Assembly: GCF_009755275.1 (NCBI RefSeq) | Contig: NZ_WQLA01000004.1 | Span: 419,533-483,532, forward strand | DNA from: Mucilaginibacter aquatilis | GTDB taxonomy: Bacteria > Bacteroidota > Bacteroidia > Sphingobacteriales > Sphingobacteriaceae | Direction: 5' to 3' | DNA: 64,000 bases | Part shown: in pieces, positions 1-10,300 of the stretch | Layout of the letters: each line of letters opens with the position of its first letter | Position numbering within the stretch: the stretch's first letter is position 1 | Program-made: the position numbers and the translations under genes | Notes under the pieces: model-generated | What the model was told of the DNA's origin: nothing | What the model saw: the letters and a program-made list of their open reading frames with translations, nothing else | Database searches by the model: none

Positions 1-1034
1 GTAAGATGCGTTGGAAACAATAAGGCTATCATTGGGCGGTTGTAAATTTCCTTAACTAAATAAAAAAACAGGGCGGCACGGTCATCGCAATCACTGTAGG
101 TATTAAAAAGCGTTTCCTCGGGCGACATGCGTTTCTCTTTCCCATAGCTTACTTCATCATCTTCATACAGAAATGCATAGCGTGTAAAACGCATTAAGTA
201 ATCTACTCCCCTTTTTTCGTCCATTCCCTTAACATTTTGCTTCAATAAGGGTATGAATGATCCATATGTTTCTTTGGTAAGCGGTATGTTAAAATAGCTT
301 TTAAAGCTAACGCCAGGGTAATTTGTAAACAAGCTGTCTACTGTTTTATTGAGTTTTATTTTAAAGCTGTATTGTTTATGCTCATACACAAAAGCCAGCT
401 GTTTATCAAAATACGCTTCGGGTTTAAAATCGGGCATACGCGTTACGGCATATGAAAAAGCCATCGTTGCCTCCGGCACTTCGATTTTTACCTGGTAAGG
501 CACATCCTCATTTAAATTAGTTTTTGGATAATCATGGTAATTAAGACACATATACTTTTTACCATCAATCATAAAAAAGGGTATATCGCGTATATCTTCG
601 TCATTATAGACATAAAATATAAGCTTGTTTTTGGCTAACGCCAATCTGGCATCGTACCCAGTTTTGGCAAGTAAAAACCATTTATACAAAGTATAGCGGG
701 GGTAATTTTCCTTTTTGGGGCTTATCTGCTCGGCAACGCGCCTTACAAGCTGATAATACAACCAATCATTAAGTTGATGCTCCTTTTTATAAGCTATTAG
801 TGAATCTGTAATGGACTTGTATTGAGATACAATTATTTTGCTGTAAAATTCTTTTATACCTTTTTGTGTTAGAATGGTATCAACCGGTATTTGAATACTT
901 ACATCGGCAGTTGCAACGAAGGGGTCGTTATACAAGTTAAGTTTGATAGGTATACTCCTGCCCTGAGCGTTAACGGTAAAGACCGAACACTTGAGGTATA
1001 AAGCAAAAAAAATCACCCCTACTAAAACCTTCAC
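1..1034 (-). CDS. Transglutaminase-like exported protein, 3' end outside window
   Basis: I translated this frame by hand. It opens with GTG at 1034 and stays open for 344 codons to the window edge, so the C-terminus is missing. An in-frame TAA lies 18 nt upstream of the GTG and no ATG lies between, which fixes the start. The N-terminus is hydrophobic and ends in VNAQ, a likely signal peptide. Near residues 311-330 the motif NTYSDCDDRAALF places a cysteine (C316) before a helix, as in the transglutaminase/protease-like fold where Cys is the nucleophile. The His and Asp of the triad would lie beyond the edge. The exact role is unknown; this type of protein is common in Bacteroidota. It could be a peptidase, a cross-linking enzyme or an inactive scaffold. 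Confidence 0.7.
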   Translation of the reverse strand, partial: MKVLVGVIFFALYLKCSVFTVNAQGRSIPIKLNLYNDPFVATADVSIQIPVDTILTQKGIKEFYSKIIVSQYKSITDSLIAYKKEHQLNDWLYYQLVRRVAEQISPKKENYPRYTLYKWFLLAKTGYDARLALAKNKLIFYVYNDEDIRDIPFFMIDGKKYMCLNYHDYPKTNLNEDVPYQVKIEVPEATMAFSYAVTRMPDFKPEAYFDKQLAFVYEHKQYSFKIKLNKTVDSLFTNYPGVSFKSYFNIPLTKETYGSFIPLLKQNVKGMDEKRGVDYLMRFTRYAFLYEDDEVSYGKEKRMSPEETLFNTYSDCDDRAALFFYLVKEIYNRPMIALLFPTHL

Positions 1035-1185
1035 GCTGATTACAATTGGTTATATTAAATATACAATAATTTAACATTATTGTAACATTAAGTTTTTATA
1101 CCAATTAATATTAGTGAATGATTTTACTTAACATTAACTGAACAAATGCCGGGAATCAAAGCTTGTAATCAATACTTTATCAATT

Positions 1186-1941
1186 TTAAATACCTCGTTT
1201 AGCACCCCATATGTGAATGTGCAACCTATCAGAATAATTGTAGTTATACTGTTTACACAACTCTACTATCCAATTTTGCTTTTGCTGTAAACTTTCAACC
1301 GATGAGCCTTGTGGCATCAAAAATACAGCTTCGTTGCTTATTTTATGATCAGTGATTATTTGTTGAACTTCATTCAGGTCATCATTTGTATCTACAACAA
1401 ATTTGAAGTTTGATTTTGGAGATGTTGCAAACCAACTTATAGCCTCGGGCACAACACGCTCGTTATATTCCACACCAGAGTTTGATAACTTTACCGAAAC
1501 ATTGTATTGATCAGACAAAGCATCAACTTCAGGCAGAGGGATAAACGTGCCGTTAGTTTCATACTCAATGTGGTAAAGCGGGTTGGTTTGACGCAGCAAC
1601 TGAAGCAATGAAATAAGTGACTTCTGCTGAACCAGGGGCTCGCCACCAGTAATAACTAAATTTTTGCAGTTATAGTCAGTTACAATAGCGTTTATCTCAT
1701 CATCGCTCAAAAGAGCCATCATCTCATCTTTTGCAAACTTATGATACCCTGGCAAAGCATCATTGTTATGCGCATAAGATGTTCCCTCCCAATTCCAGGT
1801 ATAATCGGTATCACACCACTTGCAATATAAATTGCACAAGGATAAACGTATAAAAACTGATGGTTTGCCTAAATTTTTACCTTCACCTTGTATGGAGTGA
1901 AAAATTTCGGGCCTGTTATTTAGTTTGGCAAGCTTTAACAT
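1186..1941 (-). CDS. queE: 7-carboxy-7-deazaguanine synthase (QueE)
   Basis: Radical SAM enzyme that converts 6-carboxytetrahydropterin to 7-carboxy-7-deazaguanine in the queuosine/preQ0 pathway in the cytoplasm. The N-terminus has the family hallmark FHSIQGEGKN and an iron-sulfur site C-x3-C-x2-C at C36, C40 and C43, followed by DTDYTW. The GGEPL motif for SAM binding is visible in the middle. At 251 residues it is slightly longer than typical QueE (about 210-240). The frame is open further upstream to a TTG at 1977, but the ATG at 1941 starts right before the conserved region and is preferred. No other queuosine genes are in the window, so it stands alone here. The function call is firm on motif grounds. 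Confidence 0.9.
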   Translation of the reverse strand: MLKLAKLNNRPEIFHSIQGEGKNLGKPSVFIRLSLCNLYCKWCDTDYTWNWEGTSYAHNNDALPGYHKFAKDEMMALLSDDEINAIVTDYNCKNLVITGGEPLVQQKSLISLLQLLRQTNPLYHIEYETNGTFIPLPEVDALSDQYNVSVKLSNSGVEYNERVVPEAISWFATSPKSNFKFVVDTNDDLNEVQQIITDHKISNEAVFLMPQGSSVESLQQKQNWIVELCKQYNYNYSDRLHIHIWGAKRGI

Positions 1942-2111
1942 AACAAGTAATGCGCAATGAGTACGCTGAAAATTCAACTTGCAAAAGTACTATAATTTGG
2001 CCGCTTAAGTGTCAATGCAAAGCATTATTCAATAGTCACACTTTCATTATCGAACTATGATTTAATGTACTTACATAAATGATTTAAATACCATAATTTT
2101 ACAGCGGTCAT

Positions 2112-3146
2112 ATGTTTAAGCCCTATACTATAAAAGATATTGCTAAAGCGCTGGGTTTATCAACCTCAACGGTGTCACGCGCATTAAATGGCAGCTATGA
2201 GATAGGGACCGAAACCAAAAAACTGGTTTTAGAATACGCCGAGAAAGTTAATTACCGCCCCAACCCTATTGCCCTTAGCTTAAAAGAACAGCGAAGCCGT
2301 TCAATTGGCGTGGTGGTATGTGAAGTTGCAAACAACTATTTTTCGCAAGCCATAAATGGTATTGAGTCAATTGCGTACAGCTCGGGCTATCATGTAATTA
2401 TCACGCAAACGCATGAATCAGCAGCACGTGAGGCTGCCAACGTACAACACCTCTTATCAAGGCATGTAGATGGGCTGCTCATCGCCCTCTCAGCAGAAAC
2501 TACCGACACCTCGGAATTTAAATTTTTGCACAGCAAAGGATTTCCAATGGTTTTCTTTGACCGTATTGTCGAAAATATTGATACTCACAAAGTTACTGTA
2601 GATAACTTTAAAGGTGCGTTTGAAGCTACAGAGCAACTCTTAAATGCCGGATACACTAAAATTGCAAACTTAGCCAGCACGCCTAATTTACTTAATACAC
2701 GTGAGCGTTTTGACGGTTACAAGGCCGCGTTGCTTAAGCATAATATCCAAATTTTACCTGAGTACGTTAAGTATTGTCATCATGGCGGAATGGTTGCCGG
2801 AGAGGTAGAAAATGCTTTGCAAGAACTGATGAGTTTACCCGACCCTCCGCAAGCTATTATATCAACAAACGACAGGCTAACAACCGGCTGCATACCTATA
2901 CTTAAAAAAATGGGCTACCGTATACCTGAGGATGTGGCCTTAACCGGCTTCACCAACTCAGAGGTGGCAGAATCATTTGCACCTCCGCTCACTGTAATCA
3001 GGCAACCTGCGTTCACTATGGGACAAATGGCTACCGAAATGCTTATAAACGTTATTGAAAGTAAGTATCCGGTATATGAAGCAATGAGCACTCAGGTTGA
3101 TACAGAACTGATTGTTCGCCAATCCTCTATGCCTGCGAAGATTTAA
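2112..3146 (+). CDS. LacI/PurR-family transcriptional regulator
   Basis: 344-residue repressor-type regulator. Residues 5-25 form the N-terminal helix-turn-helix (TIKDIAKALGLSTSTVSRAL), residues 50-58 the hinge (PNPIALSL, with L57 in the position that intercalates into the operator centre), and the rest the periplasmic-binding-protein-like sensor domain ending in the usual RQSS tail. The ligand cannot be read from sequence; sugars are most common for the family. It lies 113 bp upstream of the glycerophosphodiesterase and sensor genes on the same strand. A PurR-like palindrome with an overlapping promoter sits in that gap, so it probably represses the genes that follow. No cognate palindrome of the same type was found upstream of its own start. 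Confidence 0.9.
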   Translation: MFKPYTIKDIAKALGLSTSTVSRALNGSYEIGTETKKLVLEYAEKVNYRPNPIALSLKEQRSRSIGVVVCEVANNYFSQAINGIESIAYSSGYHVIITQTHESAAREAANVQHLLSRHVDGLLIALSAETTDTSEFKFLHSKGFPMVFFDRIVENIDTHKVTVDNFKGAFEATEQLLNAGYTKIANLASTPNLLNTRERFDGYKAALLKHNIQILPEYVKYCHHGGMVAGEVENALQELMSLPDPPQAIISTNDRLTTGCIPILKKMGYRIPEDVALTGFTNSEVAESFAPPLTVIRQPAFTMGQMATEMLINVIESKYPVYEAMSTQVDTELIVRQSSMPAKI

Positions 3147-3165
3147 TTGCCGTAAGCTAATTTAC

Positions 3166-3181
3166 TTGCAAATGTTTGCAA
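3166..3181 (+). promoter_or_regulatory. Candidate LacI-family operator
   Basis: The 16-bp inverted repeat TTGCAAATGTTTGCAA has perfect 7-bp arms around a central TG. Its core GCAAATGTTTGC differs by one central base from the PurR box core GCAAACGTTTGC. It starts 20 bp after the stop codon of the LacI-family gene and covers the TTTG of the predicted -33 element. The normal central CpG of such operators is TpG here. Binding by the neighbouring regulator is inferred. Confidence 0.6.
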
Positions 3182-3204
3182 TTTAAACGTGTTCATTACC
3201 TTTG
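3175..3204 (+). promoter_or_regulatory. Bacteroidota-type promoter for the GDPD/sensor genes
   Basis: TTTG at 3175-3178, an 18-nt spacer and TACCTTTG at 3197-3204 match the Bacteroidota consensus (-33 TTTG, -7 TAnnTTTG). Initiation near 3210 would give a leader of about 50 nt to the ATG at 3260. The -33 element is inside the inverted repeat 3166-3181, so a bound repressor would block it. Confidence 0.6.
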
Positions 3205-3259
3205 CCCGTACTTTATGATAGCAGACAACCTACTGCTTCATCTAATCACACAATTTAAT

Positions 3260-4168
3260 ATGCATTATAAAAAATCAATAACAGCCGTTGCTGTAGTTAT
3301 TACAAGCTTTGTATGTTTATCATTTTCTATTGGAAAGCGTAATACTGCATTCTTAAAAATAGGCCACCGCGGCACGCGCGGATTGATGCCTGAAAACACC
3401 CTTCCATCCATGTTTAAGGCTATAGAGTTGGGTTGTAACACTATTGAGTTTGATGTGCACATTACTAAAGATGGACAAGTTGTGGTTTATCATGACTCAT
3501 CAGTAAACCCGGAATATACTCAATTAGCTGATGGAAGTGATATTATGCCGGGTGAACGTAAGAAGTATACGTTTTACCAAATGAATTACAGCGAGATAAG
3601 ACAGCTTAAAATAGGTTCGAAAAAGTATCCCGCTTTTCCTGAGCAGCAATCAATAGCATCTTATGCACCTCTGTTATCCGAATTGATTGACTCGGTTGAA
3701 GCATTCACCACAACACACAAATATCCAAAAGTTAATTACCTGCTCGAAATCAAATCAAGCAAAGAGACAGATGGTGTTGAGCAACCTGTACCTGCTGTAT
3801 TTGTCGAAAAGGTTATGGCTGCACTAAAATCTAAAAAACTTCTTGAACGCCTTGTTATTCAATCATTTGATATGCGCCCATTGCAAGTTTTAAATAACAA
3901 GTATCCGAAAGTAAAACTTGGATTTTTAACGGGCGACAATAAGGTGAGTATAGAGCAAAACCTGGCGCTGCTTGGCTTTAAACCTCAATTTTACAACCCA
4001 CACTACGGCATGGTTAATACCGATATGGTTAACACATTACATGCAAAAGGCATTAAAATATGCCCGTGGACTGTGAACGAGCTTGAGGATATAAATAAAA
4101 CTTTGGCGTTCGATGTTGATGGTGTAATTACCGACTACCCTGATCGTTTGACTAAAGCATTAAAGTAG
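3260..4168 (+). CDS. Exported glycerophosphodiester phosphodiesterase
   Basis: Hydrolyses glycerophosphodiesters to glycerol-3-phosphate plus an alcohol. Using the ATG at 3260 the product has 302 residues and a hydrophobic N-terminal segment (residues 6-23), so it is likely exported to the periplasm or cell surface. The frame is open upstream to a TTG at 3176, but that would overlap the operator and promoter and hide the signal sequence. GDPD catalytic motifs are present: HRG at 36-38, PENT near 44-47, E63 and D65 (IEFDVH) and H78 (YHD). It ends 18 bp before the sensor gene and is probably co-transcribed with it. In this locus it may remove phosphoglycerol groups from the glycan or supply G3P; that link is inference. 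The enzyme family call is secure. Confidence 0.88.
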   Translation: MHYKKSITAVAVVITSFVCLSFSIGKRNTAFLKIGHRGTRGLMPENTLPSMFKAIELGCNTIEFDVHITKDGQVVVYHDSSVNPEYTQLADGSDIMPGERKKYTFYQMNYSEIRQLKIGSKKYPAFPEQQSIASYAPLLSELIDSVEAFTTTHKYPKVNYLLEIKSSKETDGVEQPVPAVFVEKVMAALKSKKLLERLVIQSFDMRPLQVLNNKYPKVKLGFLTGDNKVSIEQNLALLGFKPQFYNPHYGMVNTDMVNTLHAKGIKICPWTVNELEDINKTLAFDVDGVITDYPDRLTKALK

Positions 4169-4186
4169 TAGCTACCCACTCTTTAA

Positions 4187-7066
4187 ATGAAACTATTTCG
4201 CCTTGCATGCTTCATATCAATTGTATTTGCTTGCCATCTCACTTATGCTGCAGAGATAAAGAGCCTTGGTGTGCCGTACATTCAAAATTACGCTAAAGCG
4301 GCTTATAATGCCGGTAACCAAAACTGGGCAGTTGCGCAAGGCAAGAACGGTGTAATGTATTATGGAAATGCCGAGGGTTTATTGGTGTACGATGGCCGCT
4401 ACTGGCAAAAGCATCAAATGCCTCACAGGCAAATTGTACGCTCGGTAGCAACCGATAACAACGGAAAAGTTTATGCGGGTGGCTTTGGTGATTTTGGATA
4501 CTGGTATTATCAAAACAACAAACTTACTTTTAAATCTCTAACCTCGTTGCTTCCTCCAAAGGCAAAAGTAAGCGATGAAATATGGAAGATTTATGTTGAC
4601 GGCGACCGTGTGCTGTTCCAATCCTTCTCGTCAATTTATATATATCAGCACAACAAAATAACCACAATCAAGGCTGATGCATCATTCTTGTTCCTGCATA
4701 AATACGGCAATCGTTTCCTTGTGGAAATTTTAGGCAAGGGGCTATTTGAGCTTAAAGGCAATAAGCTATCATTTGTTAAAGGCAGCGAAAGCATAAAAGA
4801 GGTGCTCTCCATACTCCCCTTCACTAACGGAAAGTTTATAATCGGTACAGTAAAAAACGGACTCTATTTGTTCGACGGGAGCGGTTTTTCGGCCTTTAAT
4901 ACGCCGGCAAATGCCTTTTTGAAAAATTACCAGTTAAACAATGGCTGTAAAGTACTTGGTAAATATTATGCATACGGAACGATATTGAATGGCCTCATTA
5001 TTATTAATGAGCGAGGAGAAATTGTACAGCAGATAAGTAAAAGCAGTGGTCTTCAAAATAATACTGTTTTAAGTATATACGCAGATAATGACGAAAATCT
5101 ATGGGCCGGACTTGATAACGGCATTGACCGCGTAGAGCTTAACTCGCCGCTGTATTTCTACCTTGATAAGTCAGGAGATTTTGGTACAGTATATTCCAGC
5201 TTAATTCATAATGGTAAAATATACCTGGGCACAAACCAAGGACTGTTTTACAGCAAATGGTCGTCTGTGAACCGCAATCAGCTTAAGTTTGAACTCATCT
5301 CAGGTACTCAGGGTCAGGTATGGGACTTGTCTTTAATTGACGGTGAATTACTTTGCGGCCACAACAACGGCACCTACCGCGTAAATGAAAACACTGTTGA
5401 GCAAATTTCGAAAGTAAGCGGCGGCTGGACAATCAAAAAACTAAAATCGTCGTCCAATTACCTCATTCAAGGCACTTATAACGGCCTTGTTTTGTACAAC
5501 AAAAGTACAAATAGCCACTGGCAGTTTTATAAGCATATCAATGGTTTTACTGAGCCTTCAAGACTGGTTGAGCAGGATAATAAAGGCAACATTTGGGTAA
5601 GCCATGCTTACAAAGGGCTCATAAAATTAACCTTAAGTGCCGATTATGGAAAAGTGATTAGTAAAGCTTATTATAATGAGCGCAACGGTTTGCCGGCAAA
5701 CTTCAATATAAACGTCTTCAATCTTGAAGACCAAATAGTGTTTGCAACCGATTCGGGCTTTTATACCTATGACGACATTAGTAACCACTTTGCGCCTTAT
5801 CAATCGTTAAATAAGTCATTACAGCTTTTTTCGGGTTCAAACAAAGTCATTCAGGCAGACAAGCATAAGTACTGGTTCATTAACCATGGGAAGGTTGCCC
5901 TGGTGAGCTTTACACAACCCGGAAAAGTTATAACAAACCAAGCGCCGTTCAGTATTTTAAACGGGCGTATGGTTCAGTATTATGAAAATATAAGCTGCAT
6001 AACTAAATCAACATATCTCATTAGTATTGATGACGGCTTTGTAATTTACGACAGTAGCGAAAAAGATGCCTATCAATACCCAAAAAAGTTACCAAAAGTA
6101 CTTATACGTAAAGTTGAAGATATAACCGACAAGTATATCACGTTAACTGAAACAGGCACTTCAAACGATGAATTGCAAATAAAAAATTCCCGTAACAATG
6201 TCCGTATATCGTACGCGCTTGCTTACTACAGGCAGAATAAAATCAGGTATCAATACTATTTAGACGGTTACTCTCAACAATGGTCAGATTGGGGTGCGGC
6301 AACACAAAAAGATTTCACTAACCTCGGTTCAGGTATCTATACATTTAGGGTAAGAGCACGTTTGGCCAACGGCTTGCAAACTGCTATCACCACCCTCCAA
6401 TTTGAAATTTTGCCACCATGGTACGCTACAAAATTGGCTTGGTTAGTTTACCTTTTGATTTTGGGCGGCTTAGCTTACCTGGCTAAAAAGCTGTACGATA
6501 AAAAGCTTGTAAAAGATCATGAACGCATAACTAAACGCATACAGGCCGAGCAGGAACTGATTTTGAAGCAAGAAACGGAAGCGAACGAAAGAGAAATTGC
6601 AAGGCTGCAAACCGAAAAGCTACAAGCCGAGCTTGACGCCAAAAATCGGGAGCTATCCAATTCTGCGTTGTCGGTTGCCTATAAAAATGAATTACTGCAA
6701 AAATTAAGTGATGAAATTTTAAAGATCAAAGATCAAAGTGGTAATAAGCTGCCTGCCGAACAAGTAAGTAAGGTGCAAAAAGTGATAAACGAAGGAATGA
6801 ACGATGAGCGCGACTGGAACCTTTTCGAAAAAAGCTTTAACGAGGCCCATGAAAATTTCTTTAAAAAGTTAAAATCTCAACACCCCGAACTCGTTCCAAA
6901 CGATCTCAAACTTTGTGCATATCTTAGGATGAATATGAGTAGCAAAGAGATTTCATCGTTGCTCAACATAACTTTGCGTGGGGTAGAAATTAGGCGTTAT
7001 CGCTTGCGCAAAAAGCTGAATTTACCCCATGATAAGAACCTTGCAGAGTTTCTCATGGAGCTCTAA
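4187..7066 (+). CDS. Membrane propeller sensor with Y_Y_Y domain and C-terminal LuxR-type HTH
   Basis: 959 residues. A signal peptide (1-21) is followed by a long periplasmic region of two-component-regulator propeller repeats (phrases such as ENLWAGLDNGI and GNIWVSHAYKG), a Y_Y_Y-type beta domain near 685-740 and one membrane helix near 747-767. The cytoplasmic part is an E/K-rich coiled coil (about 775-860) and a helix-turn-helix near 902-959 (SSKEISSLLNITLRGVEI) resembling LuxR/GerE domains. No HisKA H-box, ATPase or receiver domain is present. It therefore looks like a one-component membrane regulator with the same sensory head as hybrid two-component sensors. It sits directly before the SusC/SusD genes and probably activates them on sensing an oligosaccharide. 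Its ligand is not readable. Confidence 0.82.
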   Translation: MKLFRLACFISIVFACHLTYAAEIKSLGVPYIQNYAKAAYNAGNQNWAVAQGKNGVMYYGNAEGLLVYDGRYWQKHQMPHRQIVRSVATDNNGKVYAGGFGDFGYWYYQNNKLTFKSLTSLLPPKAKVSDEIWKIYVDGDRVLFQSFSSIYIYQHNKITTIKADASFLFLHKYGNRFLVEILGKGLFELKGNKLSFVKGSESIKEVLSILPFTNGKFIIGTVKNGLYLFDGSGFSAFNTPANAFLKNYQLNNGCKVLGKYYAYGTILNGLIIINERGEIVQQISKSSGLQNNTVLSIYADNDENLWAGLDNGIDRVELNSPLYFYLDKSGDFGTVYSSLIHNGKIYLGTNQGLFYSKWSSVNRNQLKFELISGTQGQVWDLSLIDGELLCGHNNGTYRVNENTVEQISKVSGGWTIKKLKSSSNYLIQGTYNGLVLYNKSTNSHWQFYKHINGFTEPSRLVEQDNKGNIWVSHAYKGLIKLTLSADYGKVISKAYYNERNGLPANFNINVFNLEDQIVFATDSGFYTYDDISNHFAPYQSLNKSLQLFSGSNKVIQADKHKYWFINHGKVALVSFTQPGKVITNQAPFSILNGRMVQYYENISCITKSTYLISIDDGFVIYDSSEKDAYQYPKKLPKVLIRKVEDITDKYITLTETGTSNDELQIKNSRNNVRISYALAYYRQNKIRYQYYLDGYSQQWSDWGAATQKDFTNLGSGIYTFRVRARLANGLQTAITTLQFEILPPWYATKLAWLVYLLILGGLAYLAKKLYDKKLVKDHERITKRIQAEQELILKQETEANEREIARLQTEKLQAELDAKNRELSNSALSVAYKNELLQKLSDEILKIKDQSGNKLPAEQVSKVQKVINEGMNDERDWNLFEKSFNEAHENFFKKLKSQHPELVPNDLKLCAYLRMNMSSKEISSLLNITLRGVEIRRYRLRKKLNLPHDKNLAEFLMEL

Positions 7067-7164
7067 TACTACATCATTACCTCTCATAGTGTGTAAAACA
7101 ATACATGCTATCTTGATTATCACCAGAGAAAAATTGCAAAAAATTTAAACCCATAAATAATTTT

Positions 7165-7201
7165 AAACCAATTACTTACAAAAGTAAGTAACGGTTTTTT
7201 T
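7165..7201 (+). terminator. Intrinsic terminator after the sensor gene
   Basis: Inner stem TTACTTAC / GTAAGTAA (7172-7179 and 7184-7191) with an AAAA loop. An outer stem AAACC / GGTTT (7165-7169, 7193-7197) is separated by a small internal loop. A run of T ends at 7201. It lies about 100 bp after the sensor stop codon and separates that transcript from the SusC promoter. Confidence 0.65.
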
Positions 7202-7283
7202 GTTTAAATACACCATTGTTTTAGATTCAAGATGTATTGATGTAGAGTTAATATAGTTGCACTTCTGCCCGCTCAAATAGAAT

Positions 7284-7312
7284 TTTGCCAAAGCAATAAG
7301 CCCCTATTATTG
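7284..7312 (+). promoter_or_regulatory. Possible promoter of the first SusC/SusD operon
   Basis: TTTG (7284-7287), a 17-nt spacer and TATTATTG (7305-7312), one mismatch from TAnnTTTG, lie just upstream of the SusC ATG at 7340. The rest of the 7067-7339 gap holds the terminator and AT-rich DNA. No clear regulator site was recognised. Confidence 0.4.
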
Positions 7313-7339
7313 TTAACCAATTAACTAAAATTATTATTT

Positions 7340-10300
7340 ATGAAAAGAATCTTTACAAGGATTGTCTTCCTTGCTTTACTGTTTCTTTCGTCGTTTGCTT
7401 TTGCGCAAAACGGAACGATAACAGGTAAGGTAATTGATGCTACAGACAAACAGCCGTTACCCGGCGTAACTGTAAAACTTAGCGGTTCGGCTACTGGTAC
7501 TCAAACCGATGCTCAGGGTAGCTACACAATATCAGCCCCGGCCAATGGCACGCTTACCTTTAGTTATATAGGTTATGCTAACCAGGATGTAGCTATCAAC
7601 AACCGCACCACAATTGATGTAAACTTAGCTGCATCTAACAAAAGTTTAGAGCAGGTAGTGGTAATAGGCTACGGCACGCAACGCAAACGCGATGTTACCG
7701 GCTCTATTGGCAACGTAAGCGGTGCTGAACTTACCAAGCAACCTGTTCAAACCCCTACCCAGGCACTGCAAGGTAAAGTAGCCGGTGTGCAGGTATTAGG
7801 TTCGGGTCAACCTAACGCTCAGCCTCAGTTACGTATACGTGGTACAGGCTCAGTATTAGGTGGCGCTAACCCATTGTACGTGGTTGATGGTGTACTTACT
7901 GATGATATTCGTAACATCAACAATAATGACATCGTTAGCATTGACGTACTTAAAGATGCATCGGCTGCTATTTACGGTGTTCGTGGTGCAAATGGTGTTG
8001 TAATTATCACTACACGCAAAGGTAAGAACGGCCCTCCGGTTATCAGGTATGATGCCAATGCAGGTTTCCGCGAGCTTTCAAATAAGGTACAAATGGCAAA
8101 CCGCGATCAGTATATCAATTATTTACGTGATGCCAGCCCTAATGATGTAGCGCGCGACGTAGCACCGCTTACCACCCCGGGCACAACTGATTGGTATGAC
8201 GCTGTATTACGCAAAGGGTTACAAATGAGCCATAACTTATCATTAGCAGGCGGCAGCGAAAAAACTACATACTTCTTTAGTGCAAACGCCTTTACTGATG
8301 ATGGTTTGATTAAAACCAATTCGTTTGACCGTTACAGCTTCCGCTCAAATATTGATGTGAAGATTACGGATAACTTAACATTTGGAACTCAAATGTCATT
8401 AACCCGTAGCAATGAGCGCCCAGTGCCTTTAACTGGCGTTTACAGCAACGTATACCGTGCAGCACCAATTATTCCGGCACAAGATGAGAATGGCCGTTAT
8501 GGCAACACCAGTATATGGGGCAACTTAGGTAACCCATTGTTAAGCCTTAACAAAACCAATAACCAAACTATTAATAATCGTGTACAGGGTAACGTTTACC
8601 TTGAATACAAGCCAATCAAGTCGTTAACCCTGCGCACAGCATTAAACGCCGATGCGTATTGGAATAAACAGCGCAACTATAATGCAAAATTTGCGGCAGA
8701 CGGTAACATATTTACTGTTGCAGGTGGTCAGCAATTCAGCAACTTCAGTACTTTGTTTATTCAAAATGACCAGTCGTTTTGGACAGTTTGGGATAACACT
8801 GCTACCTGGCAACAAAATTTTGGTCAGCATAACCTAACCGTTTTGGGTGGCTTTACGCAAGAATATATCAAAACAGATTTGTTTAGCGGCAGCCGTCGTG
8901 ATGTTCCTGAAGATCCTGATTTATGGTACTTAAATACAGGTAACCCTGATGTGGGTGCTGTATATGCTAACTCAGGAACCTTATTCCGTCGCCTATCTTA
9001 TTTAGGTCGTGTTAACTATAGCTATGCCGGAAAGTATTTGTTTAATGCTTCTTTTAGAGCTGATGGCAGTTCAAGATTTAGCAAAAAATACGGTTACTTT
9101 TCAACCGTGGGTGCAGGCTGGGTAATTTCTCAGGAAGATTTTCTTCGTGACAGCAAAGTAATCAGCAACTTAAAGCTGCGTGGTAGCTGGGGACAACTAG
9201 GTAATGATAATATAGCTCAAGGCTTATTTATTACAACAGTACAGCCTAACCTGCCTTACTTTTATAATAACAACTTAACCTTGGGTAGCGCTATTCAGGA
9301 CATAAAAGATCCGAATTTGAAATGGGAGAAAACAACCCAATTTGACTTTGGTATCGAATATGGTTTCTTGAACAACAAGTTAACCGGTGAAATTGACTAC
9401 TATAATAAAAAGGTAGTTGATGCACTGACGAATGTTACCCTACCGGCTATTTTAGGCGACCCTGATGCATTGTTTGTAACAAACGCTGCTTCATATCGTA
9501 ACTCAGGTGTTGAATTTGCTATTAAATGGAGCGACAAAATTGGCAAATTGAATTACACCATAGGTGGTAACATCAACTACAACAAAAATGAAGTGGTAGG
9601 ATTAAACGGTGGTCAGGCACTTTTAGGTGGTAGCATTGGCAACCAAGGCAATATTACCCGTACTGATAACGGTCAGCCAATTGCAAGCTATTATGTGTTG
9701 CAACAAACTGGCATATTCCAAAACCAACAGCAAATTGATGCAGCACCAAGCTACAATTTAGGCGGTTACGGTAAAAGCATTGGCGGTATGATCTATGCCG
9801 ACGTTAGCGGTCCTGCCGGAGTACCTGATGGTGTGGTTGATTCATATGACCGTGTTTACGCAGGCTCATACCAACCTAAGTACTACGGTGGCTTTAACAT
9901 TGGTTTAGATTATGAAAACTGGGATTTAAGTGCAGATTTTTACGGCAACTGGGGCAACCAAATTTATAATGGTCGTAAGGCTTTCCGTGCCAATGCGCTT
10001 GACAACATCCAGGCTGATTATGCCAGCAACCGCTGGACTCCAACCAATGCGTCAAATACCGATCCGCGCACCATTCCGCAAAACATGCCGGCATCTACTT
10101 ACTTTGTTGAGTCGGGAGCGTTCTTACGTTTAAACAATTTAACACTAGGCTATACCTTCCCTGCCGAAATGCTTAAACGCATAAAAATCAACAAAATCAG
10201 GATTTTTGCTGCATCTCAAAACTTCTTTACAGCAAAACGCTACAGTGGTTTCACTCCTGAGCTTATCCCTACTGACGTAATTTCATCAGGTGTTGATTTA

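Noticed and set aside
2014..2026. Inverted repeat AATGC-AAA-GCATT upstream of the LacI-family gene
   Set aside because: Short arms with a 3-nt centre do not match LacI-type operators; chance is likely in AT-rich DNA.
3176..3259. N-terminal extension of the GDPD gene from a TTG
   Set aside because: It overlaps the operator and promoter and would bury the signal sequence; ATG at 3260 is better.
4187..7066. Annotation of the propeller sensor as a histidine kinase/HTCS
   Set aside because: No H-box, ATPase or receiver motifs after the membrane helix; only coiled coil and HTH are present.
7252..7259. TATAGTTG as -7 box for SusC
   Set aside because: One mismatch and no TTG at a usable distance; the pair at 7284-7312 has better spacing.
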